Positions 35,340 to 44,066 are shown, counted from the first letter of the stretch. The stretch: DNA of 64,000 nucleotides from Halobacillus karajensis (GCF_900108515.1 NZ_FNWW01000008.1:104681-168680), one strand, 5' to 3'. Program-made: numbers and translations. Notes: generated from the letters alone by a model not told the origin.

Positions 35340-35407
35340 ATGGGAGAGAGACGAACGTATTTTATTCTTTTCCCTATAAAAACTATAAATATTGGGAGAG
35401 TTTATTT

Positions 35408-36463
35408 GTGAATCAACACTTAAAAATTGATTTTCATACACATATTATTTCAGAGGAATATCTGGATTTAAGAGAAAAATATGGGGATAACCGTTGGCCG
35501 GTGTTAGAGAAAACTTGTGACTGTGGGGCCAACATTATAATAAAGGGGAAGAAATTCAGGGAAATCACCAACCAAACATGGGATGCAGAGCAGCGAATAA
35601 AAGATATGGATAAAGAAGGTATTGATCTCCAAGTTTTATCGCCGATCCCAGTCACATTTAGTTACTGGTCGGAACCTGAACAAGGGTTGGAGATGGCAAA
35701 GTTCCAAAATGATTTTATTGCCTCTATCACAAAAGAATATCCGAAAAGGTTTATAGGTTTAGCAACCGTTCCATTACAGGAAGTTGACCTTGCGATCAAG
35801 GAAATGGATAGAGCGGTCCACGAATTGGGCTTAAAAGGTATTCAAATAGGAAGTAATGTGAATGGCAAGAATTTAGATGACGATTCATTAGAAAGATTTT
35901 TTCAGGCTGCGCATGAATGGGGGGTTCCATTATTTGTTCATCCTTGGGAAACATTAGGGAGGGAACGAATGCCAAGGCATAACTTTATGTACATGGTGGG
36001 GATGCCCTCAGAAACAGCTTTGGCTGCCGGAAGTATCATCATGAGCGGCCTGTTAGATAAATATCCAAACTTAAAGATATGCTTTGCCCATGGAGGCGGA
36101 TCCTTACCCTACTTATTACCAAGAATGGACAAAGGGTGGAATGTATGGCCGCAAATAAGAAAGACCAAGAACCCACCCAGCCATTATGCAAAACTCTTGT
36201 ATTTTGATTCATTAGTTTACGATGAAAGTAATTTACAGTTTATGGTCGATCGATTTGGAGTTGATCAGATCATTGCCGGTTCTGATTATCCTTTTTTACT
36301 ACGTGAAGCCCCATCTGGAAGAGTGGTCGATCGATTATCATCATTGAATAACACAGAAAGAGAAAAAATCCATGGGCTTAATGCTTTACACTTTTTAAAC
36401 CTTGATGACGAACAATATAGGAGATCAAACGAGGAAGAACTAGTACGAAATGAAATGCGGTAA
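35408..36463 (+). CDS. ACMSD-type amidohydrolase-fold decarboxylase
   Basis: Expected to remove a carboxyl group from the ring-cleavage semialdehyde. The 351-residue metal-dependent hydrolase fold has the zinc-binding DFHTH at the N-terminus, the ACMSD-family string VPLFVHPWETLGRERM...YMVGMPSETALAAGSIIMSG, CFAHGGGSLPYLLPRMDKGW and the terminal Asp in AGSDYPF. This pattern is that of 2-amino-3-carboxymuconate-6-semialdehyde decarboxylase and relatives acting on carboxy-hydroxymuconate semialdehydes. Start is GTG 35408, with GGGAGAG 7 bases before it; earlier codons overlap the extradiol gene. True amino substrates would need a deaminase, which is not seen here. Confidence 0.86.
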   Translation: MNQHLKIDFHTHIISEEYLDLREKYGDNRWPVLEKTCDCGANIIIKGKKFREITNQTWDAEQRIKDMDKEGIDLQVLSPIPVTFSYWSEPEQGLEMAKFQNDFIASITKEYPKRFIGLATVPLQEVDLAIKEMDRAVHELGLKGIQIGSNVNGKNLDDDSLERFFQAAHEWGVPLFVHPWETLGRERMPRHNFMYMVGMPSETALAAGSIIMSGLLDKYPNLKICFAHGGGSLPYLLPRMDKGWNVWPQIRKTKNPPSHYAKLLYFDSLVYDESNLQFMVDRFGVDQIIAGSDYPFLLREAPSGRVVDRLSSLNNTEREKIHGLNALHFLNLDDEQYRRSNEEELVRNEMR

Positions 36464-36516
36464 GTAATCAAATTGGCTAGGGTTCATCAAGATATACAGA
36501 AAAGGAGGGTATTTTC

Positions 36517-36750
36517 ATGGCCTTTGTAATAACTGATTCATGCCGTCACGAAAAGGCAGCCGAATGTGTCGGTATCTGTCCAGTCGACTGCATAGAAGAG
36601 GGGGCGGATCAATTTTTTATAGACCCAAATGTTTGTATAGATTGTGGCGCTTGTGTTGCTGCTTGCCCAGTTGATGCAATCGTAGATGAAAATGATTTAC
36701 CAGCCGATCAAGAAGAACAACTGGAAAAGGCTGAAAGTTTTTTCGGGTAG
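36517..36750 (+). CDS. Dicluster (7Fe/8Fe) ferredoxin
   Basis: A 77-residue electron carrier with two cluster motifs. The first, DSCRHEKAAECVGICPVDCI, is the C-x7-C-x3-C-P form of seven-iron ferredoxins, so a [3Fe-4S] centre is likely. The second is a standard CIDCGACVAACPVDAI. An acidic C-terminal tail follows. ATG 36517 has AAAGGAGGG upstream. Last gene of the dioxygenase operon and so the likely shuttle between the TrxR-like flavoprotein and the Rieske oxygenase. A terminator follows. Confidence 0.9.
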   Translation: MAFVITDSCRHEKAAECVGICPVDCIEEGADQFFIDPNVCIDCGACVAACPVDAIVDENDLPADQEEQLEKAESFFG

Positions 36751-36806
36751 GGAGCTTGTGATACCTTGCATGGACCTTAACCCTCTATATTTCTATAGAT
36801 ATCATT

Positions 36807-36841
36807 GGGAATGTTGTCGTTTAGGTAGCATTCCCTTTTTT
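36807..36841 (+). terminator. Terminator of the dioxygenase operon
   Basis: GGGAATG pairs with CATTCCC around a 15-base loop, followed by six T. Confidence 0.75.
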
Positions 36842-37038
36842 AAAAATTCAAGTGTTTGGCATAGTCAAATCGCTTATTTTTAATAGAGAGAAGGTAGGAA
36901 GGTCACTTCATTGGTTGCTGGACCTTGCAAATTTCAGTTGTGGATAGGATTGTTTCTATCATTGGCTGATTAGAGACAACAGTGCGATGATTGCTGTTAT
37001 TACTCGGAAGAATAAATGAGTTATAGGGAGAAATGAAC

Positions 37039-37941
37039 ATGTCGAATCAGAAAATAAAATGTGCCATTATTGGCTCCGGTAATATCGGAACTGATCTCAT
37101 GTACAAATTACTAGGGAGCGATAAGCTTGAGCTTACCGCGATGGTCGGTATTGATAAAAATTCGAAGGGGCTAGCGCTGGCTAAGCAATATGGTGTGAAA
37201 CCAATTTATAACGGTATTGATGGTTTGGTAGCGGATCCGGAATTAGCAGAAATCATCTTTGAAGCTACTTCTGCAAAAGCGCATGGAAATAATGCCCCGA
37301 TTTTAAAAGATCTGGGGATGAAGGCGATTGATTTGACACCGGCAGCCATAGGGCCTTTTGTCGTACCATCTGTAAATTTGAAGAAAGATAGGATTGTTGG
37401 ACTGGATAACGTTAACATGGTTACATGCGGTGGTCAGGCAACCATTCCTATTGTGAAGGCGATTTCTGATGTCGTGAAGGTAGATTATGCGGAAATTGTT
37501 GCGTCCATCTCTAGTAAAAGCGCCGGTCCTGGGACCCGGCAGAATATCGATGAATTTACGGTGACGACAGCAAAAGCTTTGCAGGAAGTTGGGGGTGCTA
37601 AAGAATCGAAGGCCATCATTACGTTAAATCCAGCTGAACCTCCGATCTTGATGAGAAACACGATTCACGTTAAAACTGCACAATCCGCAGAAGACCACCG
37701 TGAGGAAGTTTTATCTTCGTTGGATGACATTTTAAAGACGGTGCAACGTTATGTGAAAGGATACCGTTTCAAGGCAGATCCGGTTATCAAAGGAAATGTT
37801 GTAACAGTTTCTGTAGAAGTAGAAGGAAATGGGGATTTTCTACCTAAATACGCAGGTAATCTGGATATCATAACTTCAGCAGCCTTGGAGACTGGAGAAG
37901 TTATGGCGGAACATCTGAGGAAGGAGGAAACAGCACAATGA
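37039..37941 (+). CDS. dmpF: Acetaldehyde dehydrogenase (acylating)
   Basis: Turns acetaldehyde from the aldolase into acetyl-CoA with NAD, working as a channelled complex with the next gene's product. The 300 residues contain the Rossmann motif [16 protein letters not shown], the [15 protein letters not shown] region and the nucleophilic Cys in [14 protein letters not shown] 37039 is preferred over ATG 37033: AGGGAG stands 8 bases before the former but only 2 before the latter. Its end overlaps the aldolase start as ATGA. It has its own upstream region of about 200 bases after the previous terminator, so it may be a separate transcription unit. Confidence 0.93.
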   Translation: MSNQKIKCAIIGSGNIGTDLMYKLLGSDKLELTAMVGIDKNSKGLALAKQYGVKPIYNGIDGLVADPELAEIIFEATSAKAHGNNAPILKDLGMKAIDLTPAAIGPFVVPSVNLKKDRIVGLDNVNMVTCGGQATIPIVKAISDVVKVDYAEIVASISSKSAGPGTRQNIDEFTVTTAKALQEVGGAKESKAIITLNPAEPPILMRNTIHVKTAQSAEDHREEVLSSLDDILKTVQRYVKGYRFKADPVIKGNVVTVSVEVEGNGDFLPKYAGNLDIITSAALETGEVMAEHLRKEETAQ

Positions 37942-38957
37942 GTAACCATAGAAAAATAGTTTTTAATGACGTTACCTTACGAGATGGGATGCATGCCATT
38001 TCTCATCAATATACAAAAGAACAAATTGCTGAACTGACAAAGCTCATTGATGAGTCTGGCGTCGATATCATTGAAGCTACTCACGGAGATGGGTTAGGCG
38101 GAAGCTCGATCCAATATGGTTTTTCAAAAGAATCCGAAGAGGACATTATCACAACAGCAGTGAAAAACGCTAAGCGTGCGAAGATAGGTGTGCTCCTCCT
38201 TCCTGGTATCGGAACAATTGATCATTTGAAGCGGGCAAGGGAATGGGGGGCAGCTGTTGTACGAGTTGCCACGCATTGCAGTGAAGCTGATGTTTCCGAA
38301 CAGCATATCAAAAAAGCTGTAGATATGGGGATGGACACCGTTGGTTTCTTAATGATGTCTCACCGTTCGACGCCGGAGGAATTACTGGAAGAAGCTAAAA
38401 AGATGGAATATTATGGGGCTGGAACGATTTATGTGGTAGACTCCGCCGGGGCATTGACGATGGATGATACTCGGAGAAGGATTGCGCTATTTAAAGAAAA
38501 TTTGAGTACGGATATTGGCTTCCATGGCCATAATAACCTCTCATTAGGCGTGGCCAACTCAATCGTTGCTTTGGAAGAAGGCGCGAGCCGAATCGATACA
38601 AGCTTAGCAGGAATGGGGGCCGGAGCTGGGAATACGGCTACTGAACAGCTTATTGCCGTTATGAATAAAATGGAAATCCCTCACATTGTAGATTTATATA
38701 AGGCAATGGATGCAGCAGAAAACGTAATGAAGCCTATGATGAACCGTCCCGTGCAAATCGACCGCCTGAGCCTCACACTAGGTTACACTGGTGTCTACTC
38801 CAGTTTTCTTTTATTCGCAGAAAGAGCGGGAAAAGAGTATGGTGTTGATCCGCGTGATATTTTAACCAAAATTAGTGAAATGGGAGCGGTCGGCGGACAG
38901 GAAGACTGGATTATCGGGGTTGCGCAGGACTTGGCAAAAGAAAAAAAATACGTCTGA
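37938..38957 (+). CDS. dmpG: 4-hydroxy-2-oxovalerate aldolase
   Basis: Splits 4-hydroxy-2-oxovalerate into pyruvate and acetaldehyde. The 339-residue DRE-TIM metalloenzyme has the [14 protein letters not shown] active-site opening (catalytic Arg and metal Asp), [16 protein letters not shown] and the [13 protein letters not shown] metal-His pair. The C-terminal domain that docks acetaldehyde dehydrogenase is complete. Its ATG overlaps the previous stop (ATGA). This closes the pathway to central metabolism. Confidence 0.94.
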   Translation: MSNHRKIVFNDVTLRDGMHAISHQYTKEQIAELTKLIDESGVDIIEATHGDGLGGSSIQYGFSKESEEDIITTAVKNAKRAKIGVLLLPGIGTIDHLKRAREWGAAVVRVATHCSEADVSEQHIKKAVDMGMDTVGFLMMSHRSTPEELLEEAKKMEYYGAGTIYVVDSAGALTMDDTRRRIALFKENLSTDIGFHGHNNLSLGVANSIVALEEGASRIDTSLAGMGAGAGNTATEQLIAVMNKMEIPHIVDLYKAMDAAENVMKPMMNRPVQIDRLSLTLGYTGVYSSFLLFAERAGKEYGVDPRDILTKISEMGAVGGQEDWIIGVAQDLAKEKKYV

Positions 38958-39006
38958 CAAAAACGGTCCAGGCGAGGGAAACGCCCCTTATCTGGACCGT
39001 TTTTTA
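38958..39006 (+). terminator. Terminator after the aldolase gene
   Basis: AAAACGGTCCAG pairs perfectly with CTGGACCGTTTT around a 20-base interior that itself contains GGCG/CGCC, then TTTTT. Confidence 0.85.
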
Positions 39007-39101
39007 TGGTCTAAGCCAAGTCTCCAGAATTCTATAAGCCCTGGATTGGAAACAATCCTCCATTGTACAGAGGAGCCGTTCTTGTTTTAAAGAACCTCTT
39101 T

Positions 39102-39569
39102 TTAGTTATCTATCCTACGGACCCAATCATGAATGCTCTGGATGAGCAGAAGGAATGCAGCATATCCAAAAAAAGAATAGATGTGCTTCCATTTTGAGCT
39201 GAAGGCAATGACCCCTATATCTTCCATCACCGGCTCCAGCACCATTGCAAGCACACTGGCAAGGAATATAAAAACGAACCGAGTCAGACCGCTCACCGAT
39301 TTCATCACCCATAGAGCAAATAAGGTAAAAGCAGGAATAACCAATAAGGTGAATCGAATGTCAATGGGAAAGACATTTGGAAAGGGCCGGGTAAGAAATA
39401 TGTAGTAATTTTGGGTGATAAGCCATATTTCGATGTACGTGACCAGCAGGGAGGCGGAAATCATAGTGAAGAGGTAGGATAAGAACGTTCGTCTACCGTT
39501 GCCGGTGGAATAAGATTTTTTTGGTAAAGACGGTCCATTCGAGTTTTTCGATAGATTCACAATAGTCAT
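39102..39569 (-). CDS. Small membrane protein, four hydrophobic segments, unknown function
   Basis: A 155-residue product with a hydrophilic N-terminus (about 30 residues) and four hydrophobic stretches beginning SYLFTMISASLLVTYIEIW, IRFTLLVIPAFTLFALWVM, FVFIFLASVLAMVLEPVM and YSFFGYAAFLLLIQSI. This layout is like CBO0543-type Bacillus membrane proteins, though I am not sure of the family. Start ATG 39569 has GGGGAG 7 bases upstream; a five-codon-longer start uses that same GGGGAG as coding sequence. Its 5' end overlaps the DUF2515 gene's 3' end by 77 bases in another frame, so the two are translationally linked. Confidence 0.68.
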   Translation of the reverse strand: MTIVNLSKNSNGPSLPKKSYSTGNGRRTFLSYLFTMISASLLVTYIEIWLITQNYYIFLTRPFPNVFPIDIRFTLLVIPAFTLFALWVMKSVSGLTRFVFIFLASVLAMVLEPVMEDIGVIAFSSKWKHIYSFFGYAAFLLLIQSIHDWVRRIDN

Positions 39570-40635
39570 GTTTAATCTCCCCATTTATGTTTTCAGTCAT
39601 AGGTTCTAAAAAATCTATTCCGCTCCATTCAGTAAACCAGTCCCCTTTTTCAGCCTTTGTTTGATTGCTATTTTTCCAAGCGTATTCCAGTCTCGGACTA
39701 TAAATGCGGCTGGCGCCTTTTCGTAAGGTGCAATTTTTGGTTTGAGGAACATACAAGTTCCCCGGTACTGTCTCTTTCACATCATTAAACAGATGGGGCC
39801 AGTAATCTTTGCGAGACCCCGTATGAGGCGTAGTTTTAGCCCAGCCAATGATCTGCTGAAGGCGATTTGGATTTGAAAAAAGTAAAGCATATAATCGTTT
39901 CCCTAATTCAATGCGTTGGGACAAAGAGGAAAATGGAGGTAGTGTTTGCCCCACTAGCCAATTTTTTGTGAAAGGCTTTTGGGAATAGGGAAATAGAATA
40001 TGGCTCATATTCAATAACTCCTGTAATTTAAACATGATCGTATCAAGTACCGTATTTTTATAGGTGGGATTTTGGATGACTCGTTTTTCCAAATAGCTTT
40101 GCTCATTAATGATCATCGCAAGGGCTAAGGTTGTGGTGTCTTGGGTGTTCCAAAAGTCTATCCAAACGACTTCCATAAATACGGATACATTTAGGTGTCG
40201 AAGAAGGTGGAAGTGGGGCTGCTTGTTTGCCAGACTCTCTTCATATAGGAGAAACTGGGGATAGATATCCTGGAAGATCAACCAATTTCCTCGCTCTAAG
40301 AATGAAAAGAAATCCGTTTGTTCCTTTTCCGTTAATAGCTTTGCTAGAAATTCTCCTTTTAAATCCGTCATATTCCAGCCACCGTTTCTCGATACCATGT
40401 GGCCAAGTAAAGCCCATTCAATTTCTGGATGCCTTAAATAGAAGTCAAGATAAGCTTGAGTCCGTGTTACGTTATTCAAGTTGAGCGTTTCCGTTTTTTC
40501 TCGAATCATTGTGATCAACTGCTGGTCTTTCGAGGACGGTGTGGCAAAAGGCTGAGCAGCTTTAGTTTTAAAATTATTGTTTAATTGCTTTTTTAGTTTT
40601 TCCAGGGAACGGAATGTTCTTGTAACCTTTACCAG
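39493..40635 (-). CDS. DUF2515 family protein (YppC-like), probable CTG start
   Basis: A soluble protein of unknown function. The stretches RTQAYLDFYLRHPEIEWALLGHMVSRNGGWNMTDLKG, LFQDIYPQFLLYEESL and EVVWIDFWNTQDTTTLALAMIINEQSYLEKRVI are those of Bacillus YppC/DUF2515. The usual-codon frame begins at TTG 40518 with no ribosome binding site. The open frame continues 39 codons further without ATG, GTG or TTG, up to a CTG at 40635. That CTG has a near-perfect Shine-Dalgarno (GAGAGGAG) 9 bases before it, and an in-frame stop lies two codons upstream. The product would be 380 residues. It is divergent from the cyclase gene. Confidence 0.75.
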   Translation of the reverse strand: MVKVTRTFRSLEKLKKQLNNNFKTKAAQPFATPSSKDQQLITMIREKTETLNLNNVTRTQAYLDFYLRHPEIEWALLGHMVSRNGGWNMTDLKGEFLAKLLTEKEQTDFFSFLERGNWLIFQDIYPQFLLYEESLANKQPHFHLLRHLNVSVFMEVVWIDFWNTQDTTTLALAMIINEQSYLEKRVIQNPTYKNTVLDTIMFKLQELLNMSHILFPYSQKPFTKNWLVGQTLPPFSSLSQRIELGKRLYALLFSNPNRLQQIIGWAKTTPHTGSRKDYWPHLFNDVKETVPGNLYVPQTKNCTLRKGASRIYSPRLEYAWKNSNQTKAEKGDWFTEWSGIDFLEPMTENINGEIKHDYCESIEKLEWTVFTKKILFHRQR

Positions 40636-40718
40636 AAGCGATCACTCCTCTCTAGGAATGTGTGTTTTCATATATGAATAAGTATAGGGAGTCATACTTT
40701 TTAGGAGGGATGGAATAG

Positions 40719-42623
40719 GTGAAACAATGGGTGCTATCTGAAATGGAACGCTTGATTAATCTCTTAAAAAGGGACCAATCTCAAGATGGGTCCTGGGACT
40801 ATGCGTTTGAAACCGGAGTAGCGACGGACTCTTATATGATCATTTTATTACGTTCCCTGGAGATTCATGAGGAGAAGTTAATCCAGGCATTGTCAGAAAG
40901 AATTGTTAGTAAACAGGAAAAAAACGGGGCGTGGAAACTGTTTTATGATGAGGGCCCAGGTAATTTATCAGCTACCATCGAAGCCTATTACGGTCTCTTA
41001 TATTCAGGCTATGCCAATTCCGAGGATCCTAACATGAAAAAAGCGGAACAGTTTATCCTTCAACATGGTGGATTAAATGAGGCAGGGATGTTTACGAAAA
41101 TCATGCTGGCGTTAACTGGACAACAGGCCTGGCCAAAATTTTTCCCGATCCCCCTTGAAGCCATTTTGCTTCCGGTTCATTTTCCGCTCAACCTTTATGA
41201 TATTTCGGTATTTGGCAGAGCAAACATGGTCCCGCTTCTTTTGCTTGCCCATGAAAAGTACCAATTAACTACACCTCAAACCCCTGATTTGTCCCATCTT
41301 TATGTTCATTTCGATGAACGTTCTGGGCACCATTTCTTTCGAGAATCGGACCGCATCCTGGAGTGGCGGAATTATTTATCCTCCTTAACGAAGGCTCTTC
41401 AGTCCAGTTTCTATACGCTTAACCATTTGGAAGAAATAGCTGCTGAACAAGCAAAACAGTACATGTTGAAGCGTATTGAATCTGATGGCACGTTCTTGAA
41501 TTATTTTAGCGCCACGTTCTTAATGATTTTTGCCTTTATGTCGCAGGGTTTTTCAAAAAAAGATAAGAAAATCAGAAATGCTGTCAACGGATTAAAATCG
41601 ATGGCCACTCTCATAGACGGACGTGTCCATATGCAATATACGACCGCTGATGTATGGAACACCTCTCTGATCAGCTATACCCTTCAGGAAGCAGGTGTTT
41701 CTGAGAAGGATGATGTCATCCAAAAGGCCAATCGTTATTTATTGTCCAGGCAGCAATTTAAATATGGCGATTGGGTGGTTCACAACCCTTCTACAAGCCC
41801 TGGTGGGTGGGGGTTTTCCGATTTGAATACGATAAACCCTGATGTAGATGACACCACAGCAAGCTTACGGGCAATACAAAAAATCCTTTCTTATCAACCA
41901 GGTTTCCATCAAGCGTGGGAGCGAGGAACTCAATGGGGGATGTCAATGCAAAACACGGATGGGGGATGGCCATCTTTTGAGAGGAACGTGGATAAGAAAA
42001 TCTTAAACCTGCTGCCCGTGCAAGGAGGAGAGTTTTTGCTGCTCGACCCATCCACGGCTGATTTAACGGGAAGGACACTTGAATTCCTAGGGAACTTTAC
42101 AAACGTAAATAAAAATCATTCTGCGATAGCTAGAGGGATCGAGTGGCTTAGGAAGAAGCAAAACCAGAACGGCTCTTGGTATGGCCGGTGGGGGATCTGC
42201 TATATTTATGGAACATGGGCTGCCGTTACCGGATTAATTGCATGTGGCGCGGACTCCAAAGCTCCGATGCTTCGTAATGCTGTCCAATGGCTAAAGGACA
42301 TTCAAAACGAAGATGGGGGATGGGGAGAGTCCTGTAAAAGCGATACGGAGAAGCGCTATATGCCCTTAAAAGCAAGCACGTTGACTCATACCGCTTGGGC
42401 ACTGGATGCTCTCATTTCCACCTCCTCATCACCCACTCCAGCCATTGAAAAAGGAATACAATTTCTTATTGAGAAGGGAAATAACAAGGATTGGACCCAT
42501 AACTATCCGAAAGGACAGGGGATGGGAGGAGCATTTTATATCCACTATCACAGCTATCGTTACATTTATCCGCTTCTCGCTTTAAGTCATTATAAGCATA
42601 AGTTTCAACGCGAAGCGGTCTAA
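40719..42623 (+). CDS. sqhC: Squalene-hopene / tetraprenyl-curcumene-type triterpene cyclase
   Basis: Cyclises a linear C30 or C35 polyprenoid at the membrane to a hopanoid-like or sesquarterpene product. The 634-residue class-II cyclase has the catalytic acid motif DVDDTTA in the middle and several QW repeats (QDGSWDY, KNGAWKL, GGWPSFE, QNGSWYGRWG, EDGGWGES). GTG 40719 has GGAGGG upstream. The length equals the B. subtilis tetraprenyl-beta-curcumene cyclase (632), which makes that activity as likely as hopene formation; sequence reading cannot decide. No squalene synthesis genes adjoin it. Confidence 0.9.
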   Translation: MKQWVLSEMERLINLLKRDQSQDGSWDYAFETGVATDSYMIILLRSLEIHEEKLIQALSERIVSKQEKNGAWKLFYDEGPGNLSATIEAYYGLLYSGYANSEDPNMKKAEQFILQHGGLNEAGMFTKIMLALTGQQAWPKFFPIPLEAILLPVHFPLNLYDISVFGRANMVPLLLLAHEKYQLTTPQTPDLSHLYVHFDERSGHHFFRESDRILEWRNYLSSLTKALQSSFYTLNHLEEIAAEQAKQYMLKRIESDGTFLNYFSATFLMIFAFMSQGFSKKDKKIRNAVNGLKSMATLIDGRVHMQYTTADVWNTSLISYTLQEAGVSEKDDVIQKANRYLLSRQQFKYGDWVVHNPSTSPGGWGFSDLNTINPDVDDTTASLRAIQKILSYQPGFHQAWERGTQWGMSMQNTDGGWPSFERNVDKKILNLLPVQGGEFLLLDPSTADLTGRTLEFLGNFTNVNKNHSAIARGIEWLRKKQNQNGSWYGRWGICYIYGTWAAVTGLIACGADSKAPMLRNAVQWLKDIQNEDGGWGESCKSDTEKRYMPLKASTLTHTAWALDALISTSSSPTPAIEKGIQFLIEKGNNKDWTHNYPKGQGMGGAFYIHYHSYRYIYPLLALSHYKHKFQREAV

Positions 42624-42708
42624 ATAGTGATGACAACTCTTATTTAAAAAATGGGTATGAAAAATTTGTTTAACTAAAAAAACGATTGATCAGCTTTGAT
42701 AAGTATGG

Positions 42709-42746
42709 AGAGTACTTACCGTAGGGTAAGTGCTTTTTTATTTTTA
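42709..42746 (+). terminator. Terminator after sqhC
   Basis: GTACTTACC pairs with GGTAAGTGC (one G-T) around a short loop, followed by TTTTTTATTTTT. Confidence 0.7.
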
Positions 42747-42872
42747 TTTCAACTATTCAATTTTAGTTTTCTCCTACCAGCGATCATTCTTTGTCCTCCC
42801 ATATTAAAGTAATTTGTTTAGCCATTCATGAATAAGGAAATGGAAATACCAAAAAAGGAGGGAATCTTCTAT

Positions 42873-43544
42873 ATGATGTTTTTTCAAATAGCCTTGAAGT
42901 TAATGGTCGGTTTAATAGGAATTGTCTTTATTACGCGCGTGTTAGGAAAAAAACAAATGTCCCAGGTTACACCCTTAGACTTCGTGTACGCGCTGATTCT
43001 TGGGGGAATTATTGAAGATGGATTATACGAGTCCCAAGTAACTGTATGGCACATGCTAATGGCCTTGGGGTTATGGGCCGTCTTTATTTTTACGGTAGAA
43101 AAAAGCGCTCAGAAATTTGCTAACTGGAGAAATATAATTAAAGGGAAGCCTTCCGTTGTTATAGAGAAGGGGAAAATAAACATAAAAGAAATGAAGCGAA
43201 ATATGCTGGAAGCTGAGCAAGTTCGCACCCTGTTACGTATGCAGGGGATATTTTCCATTAGTGAAGTGGAATACGCTGTGCTTGAGAATAGTGGTACATT
43301 AAGTGTGCTTCCTAAAACAGGGGAACAACCTGTAGAAAAACAGGATTTTTTAAGAGATTATAAAGAAAGTGGACTTTCTTATCTCCTCATTGAAAAGGGA
43401 AGAATCAATGAAAGCACCCTAAATGATATCGGAAAAGATAAGCAATGGCTTATTAGGAAGATGCAGGAACAGGGATACTCTGTAAACCAAATCTATTACG
43501 CAGAATGGAGTAAGCAGGACGGATTCCTCCTACAAACCTATTAG
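42873..43544 (+). CDS. DUF421 family membrane protein (YetF/YrbG type)
   Basis: A 223-residue protein with about three N-terminal hydrophobic segments (FQIALKLMVGLIGIVFITRVLG, FVYALILGGIIEDGL, MLMALGLWAVFIFTV) and a cytoplasmic C-terminal DUF421/YetF domain (GKPSVVIEKGKINIKEMKRNML, SISEVEYAVLENSGTLSVLPK). The function is unknown, although several such proteins are spore- or stress-associated in Bacillus. ATG 42873 is the best start (AAAGGAGGG upstream); an ATG 45 bases earlier lacks one. It stands alone. Confidence 0.82.
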   Translation: MMFFQIALKLMVGLIGIVFITRVLGKKQMSQVTPLDFVYALILGGIIEDGLYESQVTVWHMLMALGLWAVFIFTVEKSAQKFANWRNIIKGKPSVVIEKGKINIKEMKRNMLEAEQVRTLLRMQGIFSISEVEYAVLENSGTLSVLPKTGEQPVEKQDFLRDYKESGLSYLLIEKGRINESTLNDIGKDKQWLIRKMQEQGYSVNQIYYAEWSKQDGFLLQTY

Positions 43545-43606
43545 TTTTTCAAATTATAAAATACCTTTACAGTTGATTAAAATAACATTTCCCTAAAGTA
43601 AATGAG

Positions 43607-43632
43607 GTTTAAGTTTCTTTGAAAATGAGAAA
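43607..43632 (+). promoter_or_regulatory. Candidate sigma-B promoter of the small KGG gene
   Basis: GTTTAA, 14 bases, GAGAAA: close to the sigma-B consensus GTTTAA-N12-15-GGGWAW, with one mismatch in the -10. The same architecture, GTTTAT-N14-GAGTAA, precedes the paralogue at 63645. Confidence 0.6.
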
Positions 43633-43676
43633 TTATTAAATGTGACACGATAATTTTCAAAAGGAGGTTCATTCAC

Positions 43677-43826
43677 ATGGCCAAAAATAATCAAAAAATG
43701 ACTACAGAGGAAGCAGGCAAAAAAGGCGGAGAAAAAACCTCCCGTAAATACGATCAAGAACATTTTGAAGATATCGGTCAAAAAGGTGGGCGTCATTCAG
43801 GTAACGGCTCAAGCAGGAATTCCTAA
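43677..43826 (+). CDS. Small KGG-motif stress protein
   Basis: A 49-residue hydrophilic protein (MAKNNQKMTTEEAGKKGGEK...HFEDIGQKGGRHSG) with two KGG motifs, the repeat unit of GsiB/YciG-type hydrophilins. AAGGAGG stands at the proper distance before ATG 43677. Its first 30 residues nearly equal the start of the longer protein at 63645, and the two share a leader with TGTGACACGATA, so this is a shortened paralogue. It is expected to be induced by general stress or desiccation and to protect by its disordered, water-binding nature. The minus-strand frame over it is a shadow. Confidence 0.82.
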   Translation: MAKNNQKMTTEEAGKKGGEKTSRKYDQEHFEDIGQKGGRHSGNGSSRNS

Positions 43827-43883
43827 GGTTTAGGATTCCCATCACTGCTAATAGATTCAAATATTTAAGAGAGGTGGTAGATG

Positions 43884-44066
43884 ATGGCGAAAGATAAACA
43901 ATATAAAATAGGTGAAAAGGCTGCAGAAAGTGGAAAGTATAAAGTGGACAGCCTTGTGAACGGTAATTCTAGCAAAGATAAACAAACCATTGAGTTAAAT
44001 CAAGGTGATCAATTCCCACCGTCTCCAGCTGATAATGAGGCAGCGTATTGGGTCAAAATATCCTAA
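43884..44066 (+). CDS. YjzC family small protein
   Basis: A 60-residue soluble protein with the YjzC pattern: KIGEKAAESGKYKVDSLV, then KQTIELNQGDQFPPSP, and a late aromatic AYWVKI. Function unknown. The start is one of two adjacent ATGs (43881/43884) after GAGAGGTGG. It is 58 bases after the KGG gene and followed by a terminator, so it may share the same transcript. Confidence 0.75.
   Translation: MAKDKQYKIGEKAAESGKYKVDSLVNGNSSKDKQTIELNQGDQFPPSPADNEAAYWVKIS

Noticed and set aside
43593..43796. Minus-strand frame of 67 codons
   Set aside because: It is the complement of the small KGG gene, which has a strong ribosome binding site and family motifs on the plus strand.
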